Assembly: GCF_005503535.1 (NCBI RefSeq)
Contig: NZ_SCNN01000006.1
Coordinates: 248,001-312,000, forward strand
Direction: 5' to 3'
Source of the DNA: Mesorhizobium comanense
GTDB lineage: Bacteria; Pseudomonadota; Alphaproteobacteria; Rhizobiales; Rhizobiaceae
DNA length: 64,000 nucleotides
This document shows, in pieces, positions 36,889-45,647 of this stretch. Every line of letters starts with the position of its first letter. Position 1 is the first letter of the stretch. A program made the translations under genes and the position numbers. The notes below the pieces were generated by a model. The model did no database searches and had not been told where the DNA came from. It saw nothing but the letters and a program-made list of their open reading frames with translations.

Positions 36889-37851
36889 ATGAAATCCTTG
36901 ATACGAAATGCATCCGTGGCCGCCGCGGCCCTGGTTGTCGGCCTGACGGCGACGGCCATCGCGCGTGCCGACGACAAGCCGACCCTGGCCTTCGTCGTGA
37001 ACGGCGCTTCCGACTTCTGGAAGGCCGCCGAAGCCGGGGTGAAGAAGGCGCAGGGCGAACTGCCCGACTATAATCTCGAGCTCAAATATCCCGAGCAGTC
37101 CTCGGTCGCCATCCAGCAGCGGCTGATGGACGATCTGGTCACCGCCGGCGTCAAGGGCATCATGGTTTCAGCCGTCGATCCCAAGACCTCGACCGACGGG
37201 CTGAACAAGATCGCCTCGGAAACGGCGTTGTTCACCACGGATTCCGACGCCCCGCAGACCAAGCGCGTCGCCTATATCGGCTCGTCCAATGTCGACGCCG
37301 GGAAGCAGGCGGCCGAAATCGCCAAGAAGGCCATGCCCAATGGCGGCAAGTGCCTGGGCTTTGTCGGCCTGCTCGGCGCCGATAACGCCAAGGAGCGCAT
37401 CCAGGGCATGAAGGATGGCCTTGCCGGCAGCAAGATCGAGTTGGTCGACGTGCGCGGCGACGACATCGACCAGGCGCGCGCCAAGAAGAACGTCGAGGAT
37501 GCGCTGGTCGCCAGCCCAGATATCACCTGCATGGTCGGCTTCTACTCCTACAACACGCCGCGCATCTATGAAGCGCTGCGCGATGCCGGCAAGCTCGGCT
37601 CGATCACCGTCGTCGGCTTCGATGACGATCCGATCACGCTGGGCGGCGTCAAGGAAGGCACCATTGCCGCCACCGTCGTGCAGCAGCCCTTCGAATGGGC
37701 CTATCAGGGCATGAAGCTCATGGCCGCCTACCTCAAGGGCGACAAGTCGGGCATCCCGGCGGGCAACCTCATCATCATCCCGACCAAGATCATCGGCAAG
37801 GATGATGTCGACGCCTATGCCGCCAACCTGAAGGCGATGGCCGGAAAATAG
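36889..37851 (+). CDS. CUT2 sugar ABC transporter substrate-binding protein
   Basis: 320 aa periplasmic protein of the ribose/xylose-binding (peripla_BP_4) family. The signal peptide is SVAAAALVVGLTATAIARAD. The mature protein has FVVNGASDFWKAAEAGVKKA, the first-domain DLVTAGVKGIMVSAVDPKT and VVGFDDDPITLGGVKEGTIA before the C-terminus. The ATG follows GGGAGG. It is first in an operon with the ATPase (38078) and permease (39671), separated from the ATPase by a palindromic repeat element. Confidence 0.9.
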   Translation: MKSLIRNASVAAAALVVGLTATAIARADDKPTLAFVVNGASDFWKAAEAGVKKAQGELPDYNLELKYPEQSSVAIQQRLMDDLVTAGVKGIMVSAVDPKTSTDGLNKIASETALFTTDSDAPQTKRVAYIGSSNVDAGKQAAEIAKKAMPNGGKCLGFVGLLGADNAKERIQGMKDGLAGSKIELVDVRGDDIDQARAKKNVEDALVASPDITCMVGFYSYNTPRIYEALRDAGKLGSITVVGFDDDPITLGGVKEGTIAATVVQQPFEWAYQGMKLMAAYLKGDKSGIPAGNLIIIPTKIIGKDDVDAYAANLKAMAGK

Positions 37852-37861
37852 TCGGCGTTGA

Positions 37862-37986
37862 CGCTGCCCCTCATCCGCCTGCCGGCACCTTCTCCCCGTT
37901 TAGGAACGGGGAGAGGGGAGAAGTTCCAGCGCTGGCGAACCCCTCTCCCCGTCCTTATGGGGAGAGGGTAGGGGTGAGGGGCAGCG
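37862..37986. repeat. Rhizobial-type intergenic palindromic element
   Basis: 125 bp bounded by a perfect 12-bp inverted repeat, CGCTGCCCCTCA (37862-37873) and TGAGGGGCAGCG (37975-37986). Inside are two hairpins with CTCCCC/GGGGAG stems. The CCCCTCATCC...CTCCCCGT...GGGTGAGGGG pattern is a mosaic repeat familiar from many Rhizobiales genomes. Here it sits between the binding-protein and ATPase genes, where it may affect their expression ratio. Confidence 0.8.
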
Positions 37987-38077
37987 CGACGCTGACGTGA
38001 AAGCCTCGCTTGTTGTTGACGGGCCTCTCAAGGCCCGTCAGTCTACGGGGAGGTCGGCCCGCCAATCGCTGTCAGGC

Positions 38078-39619
38078 ATGATGAATTATTCCGACACCTC
38101 CATCGCCGCGACCACCCCGTTTCTCAGCCTGGAGAACGTGCGCAAGACCTATCCTGGCGTCGTCGCGCTGGATGGTTTCTCCATGGATGTCATGCCGGGC
38201 GAGGTCATCGGCCTCGTCGGCGAGAACGGCGCCGGCAAATCGACCCTGATGAAGATCCTCGGCGGCGTCACCACGCCGGACACCGGGACCATCTCGGTCG
38301 ATGGCACTCTTCACAAGGGGTTGAGCGTGGAGGGCAGCCTGGGTTCGGGCATCGCCTTCGTCCACCAGGAACTCAACCTGTTCGAGAACCTCGATGTCGC
38401 CGCCAACATCTTCTTCGGCCGCGAACCGCTGCGCGCCGGGCCGCTGAGGCTCGTCGATCGCGCCAAGCTGCGCGAGATGGTGGCGCCGCTCCTGAAGCGC
38501 GTCGGCGCCAATTTTTCCGCCGACACGCAGGTCGCGGACCTGTCGCTCGCCCAGCAGCAGATGGTCGAGATCGCCAAGGCGCTGTCGATCAAGGCACGGC
38601 TGGTCATTCTCGACGAGCCGACATCGAGCCTGCCGATCGCCGAAACCGACAAGCTGCTCGATGTCATCAAGGGTCTGAAGAGCGACGGCATCAGCGTCAT
38701 CTTCATTTCACATCGCCTGCACGAGGTGGAGCGCGTCGCCGACCGCGTCGTCGTGCTGCGCGACGGCATGCTGGCCGGTACGCTGGGCAAGCGCGACATC
38801 AATCACGACCAGATGGTCAAGCTGATGATCGGCCGCATGCTGAAGGAGCGCGAAAAGGCCTCGGAGGCGGCGCGCGCGCCCGGCGCCGTGGCGCTTTCCG
38901 CCAAGGCGATCCGTACCCCCACCTATCCCGGCCGCCCGGTCGACCTTGAAGTCCGGCGCGGCGAAATCCTCGGTCTCGCCGGCCTTGTCGGCTCCGGCCG
39001 CACCGAACTGGCGCGGGTGTTCTTTGGCATAGACGGCAGCCTTGGCGGCACGCTCGAACTCGACGGCAAGCCGCTCGTGCTGGGTTCGGCCGCCGACGCG
39101 GTGGCGCATGGCATTTTTCTCGTGCCGGAAGACCGCAAGCTCACCGGCATCCTCCTCGACCTGTCGATCGCGCAGAATATCTCGCTGCCCAACCTGCCGG
39201 CACACGCCAGACGCTCGCTGGTGTCCGCAAAAGCCGAAACACTGACCGCCGAGAAGCAGAAGAAGGATCTCGGCATCAAGGCGCCTTCGGTCGAGACGCG
39301 CACCGGCACGCTGTCTGGCGGCAACCAGCAGAAGGTGGTGCTGGGCAAGTGGCTGGCCATGAACCCGAAGGTGATGATCCTCGATGAGCCCACGCGCGGC
39401 ATCGACATCGGCGCCAAGGCCGAGATTTACGGGCTGATGCGCGGACTGGCGGACGCGGGCGTCGCCGTGCTCATGATCTCCAGCGACATGGAGGAGGTGA
39501 TCGGCGTGTCCGACCGTATCGCCGTCATGCACGAGGGCCAGATCTCGGGCATTCTCGACAAGGACCGGTTCAGCCAGGAAAACGTGCTGCTGCTGGCGGT
39601 GGGCAAGCAGCCGAAATAG
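38078..39619 (+). CDS. CUT2 sugar ABC transporter ATP-binding protein (double domain)
   Basis: 513 aa with two ABC domains, as in RbsA/MglA. N-half: Walker A GENGAGKST near 49, signature LSLAQQQMVEIAKAL near 155, Walker B VILDEPTSSLP near 177. C-half: degenerate Walker A GLVGSGRTE near 300, signature LSGGNQQKVVLGKWL near 409 and MILDEPTRGID near 432. It energises the permease at 39671. The start may be 38078 or the adjacent ATG at 38081. Confidence 0.92.
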   Translation: MMNYSDTSIAATTPFLSLENVRKTYPGVVALDGFSMDVMPGEVIGLVGENGAGKSTLMKILGGVTTPDTGTISVDGTLHKGLSVEGSLGSGIAFVHQELNLFENLDVAANIFFGREPLRAGPLRLVDRAKLREMVAPLLKRVGANFSADTQVADLSLAQQQMVEIAKALSIKARLVILDEPTSSLPIAETDKLLDVIKGLKSDGISVIFISHRLHEVERVADRVVVLRDGMLAGTLGKRDINHDQMVKLMIGRMLKEREKASEAARAPGAVALSAKAIRTPTYPGRPVDLEVRRGEILGLAGLVGSGRTELARVFFGIDGSLGGTLELDGKPLVLGSAADAVAHGIFLVPEDRKLTGILLDLSIAQNISLPNLPAHARRSLVSAKAETLTAEKQKKDLGIKAPSVETRTGTLSGGNQQKVVLGKWLAMNPKVMILDEPTRGIDIGAKAEIYGLMRGLADAGVAVLMISSDMEEVIGVSDRIAVMHEGQISGILDKDRFSQENVLLLAVGKQPK

Positions 39620-39670
39620 TTTCGCCTCGGGTTCGCGACATCAGCGCAAGCAGGCATTGGGGAGAAGACG

Positions 39671-40666
39671 ATGAGCAAGAAAGATCTCGGCCTGCTGATC
39701 CTGATCCTGGTGGTCGGCGCTATCGTGGCGGTCATCAATCCGCGCTTCCTGCTGCCGATCAATCTTGCCAACACGTCCAACCTGATCGGCCTGTTCGGCA
39801 TCCTCTCCATCGGCCAGGCCTTCGTCATCATCACTGGCGGCATCGAGCTTTCGGTCGGATCGCTGGTGGCGCTGCTGGGAACCCTGTTCATCGACTTCAT
39901 AGCCGTGCGCGAACTGGACTGGCCGCTGGCCTTCGTGCTGATCATCGTCCTGGGCGCAATCATCGGCCTGGTGCATGGCTGGCTGATCACGCGGCTGAAA
40001 CTGCAACCCTTCGTGGTGACGCTGTGCGGCCTGTTGATCTATCGCGGCGTCGCGCGCTTCTACACCGCCGACGGTACGGCGGGTTTTGCCTTCGGCCAGA
40101 ATTTTCCCACTCTGGAATTCCTGACCGCCGGCCGGTCCTGGGGCGTGCCGAACTCCTTCATCGCTCTCATCGTCATCGCCATCGTCATGTGGGTAGTGCT
40201 GCACCGTTCGGTGTTCGGCCGCTATCTCTATGCGATCGGCAAGAACGAGGAGGCGGCGAAATACTCGGGCATCCGCACCGGGCGCGTGGTCATGGCCGCA
40301 TATGTCATCTGCGGCGTGCTGACCGCGCTGTCGGCGATCTATTTCGCCATGTACACGCGCTCGATCTCGCCCGCCAGCCATGGCCAGTTCTACGAACTCT
40401 ATGCCATCGCCGCCGCCGTCCTCGGCGGCTTCTCGCTGCGTGGCGGCGAGGGCTCGCTGATCGGCGTGATCCTCGGCACGGTGCTGCTGCAGGAGTTGCA
40501 GAATCTCGTCAACCTGCTCGGCATTCCCTCCTCCCTCAACTTCGCGGTGATGGGCGGCGTCATCCTCATCGGCGTGCTGGTCGACCAGCAATGGGGGGTG
40601 TTCAGGGCCCGCCGGAGGATGGTCGACGCGGCCCGCAAGGGCGCGGTCGGCGCGGCCGCCGAATAA
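39671..40666 (+). CDS. CUT2 sugar ABC transporter permease (RbsC-like)
   Basis: 331 aa with about nine to ten hydrophobic helices. Family motifs: FVIITGGIELSVGSLVALLG near 57 and GRYLYAIGKNEEAAKYSGI near 187, the EAA-like ATPase-contact loop. LGGFSLRGGEGSLIGVILG near 252 also fits. The ATG follows GGGAGAAG. It forms a homodimeric channel for a pentose/hexose-type sugar. The operon appears to end here; the following SDR operon has its own operator. Confidence 0.92.
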   Translation: MSKKDLGLLILILVVGAIVAVINPRFLLPINLANTSNLIGLFGILSIGQAFVIITGGIELSVGSLVALLGTLFIDFIAVRELDWPLAFVLIIVLGAIIGLVHGWLITRLKLQPFVVTLCGLLIYRGVARFYTADGTAGFAFGQNFPTLEFLTAGRSWGVPNSFIALIVIAIVMWVVLHRSVFGRYLYAIGKNEEAAKYSGIRTGRVVMAAYVICGVLTALSAIYFAMYTRSISPASHGQFYELYAIAAAVLGGFSLRGGEGSLIGVILGTVLLQELQNLVNLLGIPSSLNFAVMGGVILIGVLVDQQWGVFRARRRMVDAARKGAVGAAAE

Positions 40667-40707
40667 CCGTCAGACGACGATCCGGTGCTTGCTGCCATGC
40701 CTCAATT

Positions 40708-40722
40708 ATTATAATAGCATAA
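40708..40722. promoter_or_regulatory. Operator-like motif (TTATGCTATTATAAT, minus strand)
   Basis: The minus strand reads TTATGCTATTATAAT, identical over 15 bases to the site at 56030-56044 in front of the E1 fusion operon; the core ATGCTATTATAAT also recurs at 61186-61198. It contains the 10-bp palindrome TATTATAATA (40707-40716) and ends 26 bases before the SDR start. Probably the site of the GntR/HutC regulator at 60362 (inference). Confidence 0.65.
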
Positions 40723-40748
40723 CCGTTCTGGCGGAGGCTGACGGAAAT

Positions 40749-41528
40749 ATGCGCTGCGATTTGCGAGGCAAGGTCGCACTGGTCACCGGGGCCGCCGGCG
40801 CGATCGGCGGTGCCATCGCCAGACGCCTGGCCGACAATGGCGCGGCTGTGGCCGTCGCCGACATAAACGGCGAGGGCGCGAATCAGGTCGCCGCAAGCCT
40901 TGCCGGCGCGATGGCCTGTATCACGGATATCCGTGATGGCGGATCGGTGGACGCCACCATCGCCGCGGTCATGGAACGCCATGGCCGGCTCGACATCCTC
41001 ATCAACAATGCCGGCGTCAACACGCTGGCGCACCGCGTCACCCTCGACGAATTCCCGCCGGACGAATGGGACCGCATCACCGGTATCGATCTCGACGGCC
41101 TCTACGTCATGAGCCGTGCGGCACTTGGGCCGATGCTCGCCGCCGGTCGCGGCGGGCGCATTGTCAACATCGCGTCGGTCGTCGGCCTTGCCGCCATGCG
41201 CCTGCAAAGCCCGTTTGTCGCCGCCAAGGCCGGCATCATCCATCTGACGCGCTCGATGGCGATCGAACTCGGAAGTCAGGGTATCCTCACCAATGCCATC
41301 GCGCCGGGTTCAGTAATGACGGCGCTGACAGCCAAATTGTTCTATGGCGAGGATGGCAAATTCGCCGGCCGCACGCAGGAATTCCTTGACCATGTGCCGC
41401 TCGGCCGGCCGGCCGAGCCGCGGGAGATCGCCGAGGCGGTGCTGTTCCTGGCCTCGCCGGCCGCCAGCTACATCAACGGTCAGGTTCTGGCCGTCGACGG
41501 CGGCTGGACAGCGGGATACATGATGTGA
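40749..41528 (+). CDS. SDR-family sugar/polyol dehydrogenase
   Basis: 259 aa. Rossmann motif TGAAGAIGGAIARRL near 15, ADINGEG near 38, NNAGVNT near 86 and the Ser of NIASVVGLA near 139. The usual YxxSK is here FVAAK (SPFVAAKAGIIHLTRS, near 153-158), so the catalytic Tyr position holds Phe. A C-terminal NGQVLAVDGGWTAGYM ends it. The start at 40749 follows CGGAGG. It overlaps the next gene by a GTGA junction. Either a catalytically unusual SDR or one using another residue. Confidence 0.82.
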   Translation: MRCDLRGKVALVTGAAGAIGGAIARRLADNGAAVAVADINGEGANQVAASLAGAMACITDIRDGGSVDATIAAVMERHGRLDILINNAGVNTLAHRVTLDEFPPDEWDRITGIDLDGLYVMSRAALGPMLAAGRGGRIVNIASVVGLAAMRLQSPFVAAKAGIIHLTRSMAIELGSQGILTNAIAPGSVMTALTAKLFYGEDGKFAGRTQEFLDHVPLGRPAEPREIAEAVLFLASPAASYINGQVLAVDGGWTAGYMM

Positions 41529-42115
41529 GCGGCATGATGGAAATCGATCTCGCGGGCGCGGCGATCGCGCTGGACGGTGAGAGCAATCCGGTTGTCGATG
41601 GCGTGCTTGCCGCGCTACGCGCCAATGGCGGCACCATCGTTGAAGCGGCTGAAGCCGCCGACATCCTTTTGATGTCCAATCCGTTGCGCCCGGGAACCAC
41701 GGCGCAGGATCCGCGCTGCCAGCATGCCGATGCCCGCAAGGTGGCCAAGGCCATGGCCGAGCGCGGCGGCGGACGCATCGTCTTCCTGGTCTCGGCGGTC
41801 GCCGGCATGCCGATGCGGCGGCATCCGCGCTTTTCCATCGAGAATGCCGCGATTCTGGCCGGCATGCGAACGCTGGCCATGGAGTTCGGGCCGACCGTGC
41901 TGGTCAATGCCGTCGGCGTTGGTGCGGTCGAGGATGAGACCATGGTGTCCGGCGACAAGGCGATGCTCAGCCACATCCCGGTCGGCCGCGCCGGCAGCAT
42001 CGAGGAAGCTGTTGCGGCGGTGCTGTTCTTCTGCGATCCACTCAACACCTACACGACAGGCCAGATGCTGGGCGTCGACGGTGGATGGACGGCAGGTTAT
42101 GGACGCAATTTCTGA
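41525..42115 (+). CDS. Degenerate SDR-like protein
   Basis: 196 aa, shorter than the usual 250. It lacks the N-terminal TGxxxGIG nucleotide-binding loop altogether and has HPRFSIENAAILAGM where active SDRs have YxxSK. The C-terminal family signature TYTTGQMLGVDGGWTAGYGR is kept, and closely resembles that of the upstream SDR. It is translationally coupled to that gene (GTG at 41525 overlapping its TGA; ATG 41534 and 41537 are alternatives). Likely a non-catalytic partner; function unknown. Confidence 0.72.
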   Translation: MSGMMEIDLAGAAIALDGESNPVVDGVLAALRANGGTIVEAAEAADILLMSNPLRPGTTAQDPRCQHADARKVAKAMAERGGGRIVFLVSAVAGMPMRRHPRFSIENAAILAGMRTLAMEFGPTVLVNAVGVGAVEDETMVSGDKAMLSHIPVGRAGSIEEAVAAVLFFCDPLNTYTTGQMLGVDGGWTAGYGRNF

Positions 42116-42998
42116 ACCCTTGACGCTGAAGGCCGCAGCCCTGGAGGTCGGGCTGGTGCCCGCCATTGGCGGCTCCGTGAGTTTCCTGCGCTGGCGCGGC
42201 ATCGATCTGATGCGCCGGCTGTCGGATGGCGATCGCGAAGCCGGCAACGTGCTTGGTGTCGCCATGTTCCCCATGACGCCCTACGCCAACCGCATTGCCG
42301 GAAACAGTTTCGATTTCGCGGCAAGACGCTGGCGGGTGCTGCCCAACAATGCGCCGGAAAAGTTCAACGTCCACGGCAGCGGCTGGCAAAACGCCTGGAC
42401 CGTCGCCGAGGCGGGGCCTGCCGGGGCAAGCCTGTCGCTGGAGATCGCTGGCGGCGACGAACCCTTTTCCTATCGTGCCACGCAGCTCTTCGCCGTTTCG
42501 GGCGAAGGGTTGAGCGTGACCATGACATTGACCAATACCGGATCGGAGACCTTGCCGTTCGGCTTCGGCCTGCACCCGTGGTTCGACCGCGACCCGGACG
42601 TCACGCTGCGGTTCAGGGCCAGGCACTTCTATCTGGAAGAACCCGACGGCATTTCGGGCGACCCGATCACCCTGCCGTCCGAACTCGACTTTGCCCAGGG
42701 CAGGTCGTTGCCGGGCGGATGGCGCAACAATGATTATGGCGGCTGGGACGGCGAGGCGACTCTGCGCTTTCCGGCGCGCGGCGCCGGGCTGCGCATCAAG
42801 GCCGATCCGGTCTTCGGCCATCTGATGCTCTATGCCGATCCGGCAAAACCCTATTTCTGCGTCGAGCCGCAGACCAATGCCTCGGGCGCATTCAACCGCG
42901 GCCGATGGGACGACCCGGCGCAAGGCGTGATCGTGCTTGCCCCCGGTCAAAGCGCTGCCGGCGCTGTCAGGTTCATGCCCTTCGCGCTCGGAGCCTGA
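42099..42998 (+). CDS. Aldose 1-epimerase (mutarotase-family)
   Basis: 299 aa. The galactose mutarotase fold shows FPMTPYANRIAGNSFDFAAR near 58 (the NRI substrate Arg), KFNVHGSGW near 88 (first His), the second conserved His in GFGLHPWFDRDP near 155 and the C-terminal PYFCVEPQTNASGAFNRG with the catalytic Glu near 255. It likely equilibrates anomers of the imported sugar before oxidation by the SDR. It starts inside the end of the degenerate SDR gene (17-bp overlap), confirming a three-gene operon. Confidence 0.88.
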   Translation: MDAISEPLTLKAAALEVGLVPAIGGSVSFLRWRGIDLMRRLSDGDREAGNVLGVAMFPMTPYANRIAGNSFDFAARRWRVLPNNAPEKFNVHGSGWQNAWTVAEAGPAGASLSLEIAGGDEPFSYRATQLFAVSGEGLSVTMTLTNTGSETLPFGFGLHPWFDRDPDVTLRFRARHFYLEEPDGISGDPITLPSELDFAQGRSLPGGWRNNDYGGWDGEATLRFPARGAGLRIKADPVFGHLMLYADPAKPYFCVEPQTNASGAFNRGRWDDPAQGVIVLAPGQSAAGAVRFMPFALGA

Positions 42999-43160
42999 GT
43001 CCGGGAAGGCCGGCCTCTCTCCCAACTCTTTGTTTCCATGCAATTCGAGGCGGGAAACCGTCAGCCCTGAGGGGCGCTGAGCCAGCCAGGCAGCACTTGC
43101 CCGGTCGCGTTCTGCTCATGTGACGGCTGCCCAACTGGTCGCATGAAGAAGGATAAACCA

Positions 43161-43195
43161 CTACCTTGCATAAACAGGTAGCGTGTTATATACAC
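43161..43195. promoter_or_regulatory. PadR-type operator and adjacent dyad upstream of padR
   Basis: CTACCT (43161-43166) and AGGTAG (43176-43181) form an inverted repeat with TTGCATAAA between, which resembles the TAC..TTG-CAA..GTA sites found in front of many padR operons. A second dyad GTGTTATATACAC (43183-43195) follows 23 bases before the ATG. Together they suggest autoregulation. Confidence 0.65.
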
Positions 43196-43217
43196 TCCAG
43201 GAAAATAGAGACATTCG

Positions 43218-43544
43218 ATGACCGACTCGATCCAAGTCCAGCTGCGAAAAGGCGCGCTTGATCTGTGCGTGCTGGCCGTGCTGTCGCGAGGGGAAAGCTA
43301 TGGCTACGAGATCGCCAGCATGCTGGTGGCGGCGGTGAACATGGGGGAAGGCACGATCTATCCCCTCATGCGTCGCATGCAGAATGACGGGCTGGTCGCG
43401 ACCCGCATCGTCGAATCGAGCAGTGGCCCGCCACGCAAATATTACCGGCTGACGCCGCTCGGCCAGAAGGCCTTCGAAGCTCACAGCCGCGATTGGCGCG
43501 CCTTCTCGGGCGCGGTCGACAAACTTCTGGAGGACTTGCCATGA
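43218..43544 (+). CDS. PadR-family transcriptional regulator
   Basis: 108 aa winged helix. IQVQLRKGALDLCVLAVLSR is the PadR start, ESYGYEIASML near 26, GTIYPLMRRMQNDGLV near 45 (recognition helix) and GPPRKYYRLTPLGQKAF near 69. The C-terminal helix mediates dimerisation. It overlaps the DUF1700 gene by ATGA, the standard padR-DUF1700 operon, usually tied to envelope stress or small-molecule sensing. Confidence 0.93.
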   Translation: MTDSIQVQLRKGALDLCVLAVLSRGESYGYEIASMLVAAVNMGEGTIYPLMRRMQNDGLVATRIVESSSGPPRKYYRLTPLGQKAFEAHSRDWRAFSGAVDKLLEDLP

Positions 43545-44107
43545 CCAGGGACGCTTTCTTGCGCACGCTGAGACAGGAACTTGCCGGCATGGCGTCTCAG
43601 GAGATCGATGACATCCTTGGCGACTACGCCGCGCATTTCGCAGATGCCTCGGGCCGCAGCGAAGCCGAAGTCGCGGCGGCGCTGGGGGATCCGGCCAGGA
43701 TCGCCCGGGAACTGCGCGCGGAAGCCGGCCTGCGCCGTTTCGAGGCGCATTGGAGCGTCTCCAACATGCTGGCGGCGACCTTCGCCCTGGCGGGCCTCGC
43801 CTTTGTCGATATCGTCTTTCTGCTGCCGCTGCTCATCACCGCGGTGGTGCTGGCGCTCGGCCTTGGCATCACCCTTGTCGCCATCGGCGCGCTCGGCATC
43901 AAGATCATTCTGACAACGCTGCTGTTCGATCCTGGCGGCACGGTGTCGGCCACGCTCGGCCGCGTCTTCATCGGCGCCGGACTGGTCAGCATGTTCCTTG
44001 GCGGCGGCGCCCTGCTGTTGCTGGCCTCGGGCGCGGGCATACGGGTCGTCGGGCGCTACGCCCGGCTGCATTCCCGCATCACTCAGTCGGACCGCAACCC
44101 GGCGTGA
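43541..44107 (+). CDS. DUF1700 membrane protein
   Basis: 188 aa. The N-terminal helical DUF1700 region has MTRDAFLRTLRQELAGM, EIDDILGDYAAHFADA and ALGDPARIARELRAEAGL (about 1-70). It is followed by three hydrophobic segments (LAATFALAGLAFVDIVFLLP to LGLGITLVAIGALGIKIILT, and VFIGAGLVSMFLGGGALLLL). It is coupled to padR by ATGA and followed by the DUF2807 protein. The operon may form a membrane-periplasm sensing module; the function is not established. Confidence 0.9.
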   Translation: MTRDAFLRTLRQELAGMASQEIDDILGDYAAHFADASGRSEAEVAAALGDPARIARELRAEAGLRRFEAHWSVSNMLAATFALAGLAFVDIVFLLPLLITAVVLALGLGITLVAIGALGIKIILTTLLFDPGGTVSATLGRVFIGAGLVSMFLGGGALLLLASGAGIRVVGRYARLHSRITQSDRNPA

Positions 44108-44153
44108 GCGTTGGCGGACACACAATCTGTCATGACGTCGAAGGAGCCGTACA

Positions 44154-44861
44154 ATGACCGGAAAATTGGCATTCGTCGCAACGGTCGGCCTGATAGGCGC
44201 CGGCCTCTTCCTGGCCGTGGGCATCGGTCTTGCTGGGCCGGACTGGGTCAATTCCGGAGGGTCGTGGATTGGCGGGCAATCCACCTGCGGGCCGACCACA
44301 TCGACCAGGAAGGAAGTCAAGCTGCAGTTCACTCCCGATGACAGCTTCACCATCGCTTTGCCGGCTACTGTCCGTTACCAGCCCGGGGACAAGGCCGAGG
44401 TTACAGTGAGTGGCGATTCGTCGCTGACCGATCGTGTGCGGATGGAGGGGAGCAAGCTCAGCCTGGATTGCGACGGCGGCTGGTTCGCTTCCAAACTCGA
44501 TGTCAGCGTGACGGGTCCGGCGATCACGGACTGGAGATTGCTCGGCAGCGGCGATCTCGCGCTGTCTGAGGTCAATCAGCCCAAGCTGCGGTTGAGCATC
44601 CGTGGCAGCGGCAGCGTCACCGCCTCCGGAACCGCCAAGACGGTCGGCCTGGAGATTTCCGGCTCGGGCTCGGGACGGCTCAAGGACCTCGTCGCCCAGT
44701 CCGCGCAGATCGAGATACGCGGCAGCGGCGACGCCGAAGTTACCGCGCAGGCCGACGCCGATGTCTCGATTTCCGGCAGCGGCGACGTCGACCTCTACGG
44801 TCACCCGACCATGCGGCGTTCCGAAATCAGAGGCAGCGGCAGCATCACGCAGGTGCCGTAG
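44154..44861 (+). CDS. DUF2807 (GIN-domain) beta-helix protein
   Basis: 235 aa. An N-terminal signal or anchor segment (LAFVATVGLIGAGLFLAVGI) precedes a right-handed beta-helix-like DUF2807 domain with repeated S-G-S-G turns: LLGSGDLALSEV, SIRGSGSVTASGTA, EISGSGSGRLKDL, EIRGSGDAEVTAQ, SISGSGDVDLYGHP, EIRGSGSITQVP. It is the third gene of the padR operon (46 bp after DUF1700, AAGGAG ribosome site). Probably periplasmic. Confidence 0.88.
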   Translation: MTGKLAFVATVGLIGAGLFLAVGIGLAGPDWVNSGGSWIGGQSTCGPTTSTRKEVKLQFTPDDSFTIALPATVRYQPGDKAEVTVSGDSSLTDRVRMEGSKLSLDCDGGWFASKLDVSVTGPAITDWRLLGSGDLALSEVNQPKLRLSIRGSGSVTASGTAKTVGLEISGSGSGRLKDLVAQSAQIEIRGSGDAEVTAQADADVSISGSGDVDLYGHPTMRRSEIRGSGSITQVP

Positions 44862-44885
44862 TCTTCGGCCGCAGCCCGCGCGGCC

Positions 44886-45647
44886 CTAAAGCAGCCGCGA
44901 CAGCAGGCCTCCATCCACTTGCATCGCGCTGCCGGTGACGAAGGAAGCGGCATCCGAGATCAGGAAGCCGATGGCCGTGGCGATCTCGCGGGGGTTGGCG
45001 ATGCGGGCGATCCGGTTCGGTTCGAAGGACAGGCCGAGCGCCTCCGCGCCGCCTGCCGCCTCCAGCCCGTCCAGCGTCATGCGCGTGGCCACGGAACCGA
45101 CCAGCACGGCGTTGACGCGGATGCGGTCGACGGCATAGTCGAGCGCCATCTGCCGCGACAGGCCGACGACCGCCGCCTTGGTGGCGGCATAGGCAGGCAC
45201 GCCTGGAACCGTGGCGTCGGCATGTACCGAGGCGATGTTGACGATCGAGCCGCCGCCGGCCGCGCGCAGCAGCGGCAGCGTCGCCCGGCAGACGCGGAAG
45301 ATCGCCGTCAGGTTGACGGCGATGGTTTGGTCCCAATCCTCGTCCGAAAGCTCTTCCAGCCGCTTGCCTGTCGGATAGATGCCCGCGCAGTTGACGACCG
45401 CGTCGAGCCCGCCAAGCCGCTCCCGCGCCGCCGCCACAGCTGTCTGCACGTCCGCTTCGCGGGTGAGGTCGCTCTCGTAAAAGGCAAGGCGGCCCGTAGT
45501 ATCACTGGCTGCCAGGTCCCTGCCTTCGTCACCGTCGAGCCCGGCGCCGAACACGTGCCCGCCTTCGGCCGCGAGATAACAGGCCGTGGCCCGGCCGATC
45601 CCGGTCGCCGCGCCGGTGACGAAGATCTTTTTGCCGGCAAACGTCAT
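44886..45647 (-). CDS. SDR-family dehydrogenase linked to a sugar importer
   Basis: 253 aa. TGAATGIGRATACYLAAEG near 12, NCAGIYPTGKR near 87, the Ser of NIASVHADATV near 138 and the catalytic YAATKAAVVGLSRQMA (Tyr near 153, Lys 157). The C-terminus has FVTGSAMQVDGGLLSRLL. It is coupled by ATGA to the upstream ABC ATPase gene, so it is the catabolic step of that transport operon, oxidising the imported sugar or polyol. Confidence 0.9.
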   Translation of the reverse strand: MTFAGKKIFVTGAATGIGRATACYLAAEGGHVFGAGLDGDEGRDLAASDTTGRLAFYESDLTREADVQTAVAAARERLGGLDAVVNCAGIYPTGKRLEELSDEDWDQTIAVNLTAIFRVCRATLPLLRAAGGGSIVNIASVHADATVPGVPAYAATKAAVVGLSRQMALDYAVDRIRVNAVLVGSVATRMTLDGLEAAGGAEALGLSFEPNRIARIANPREIATAIGFLISDAASFVTGSAMQVDGGLLSRLL

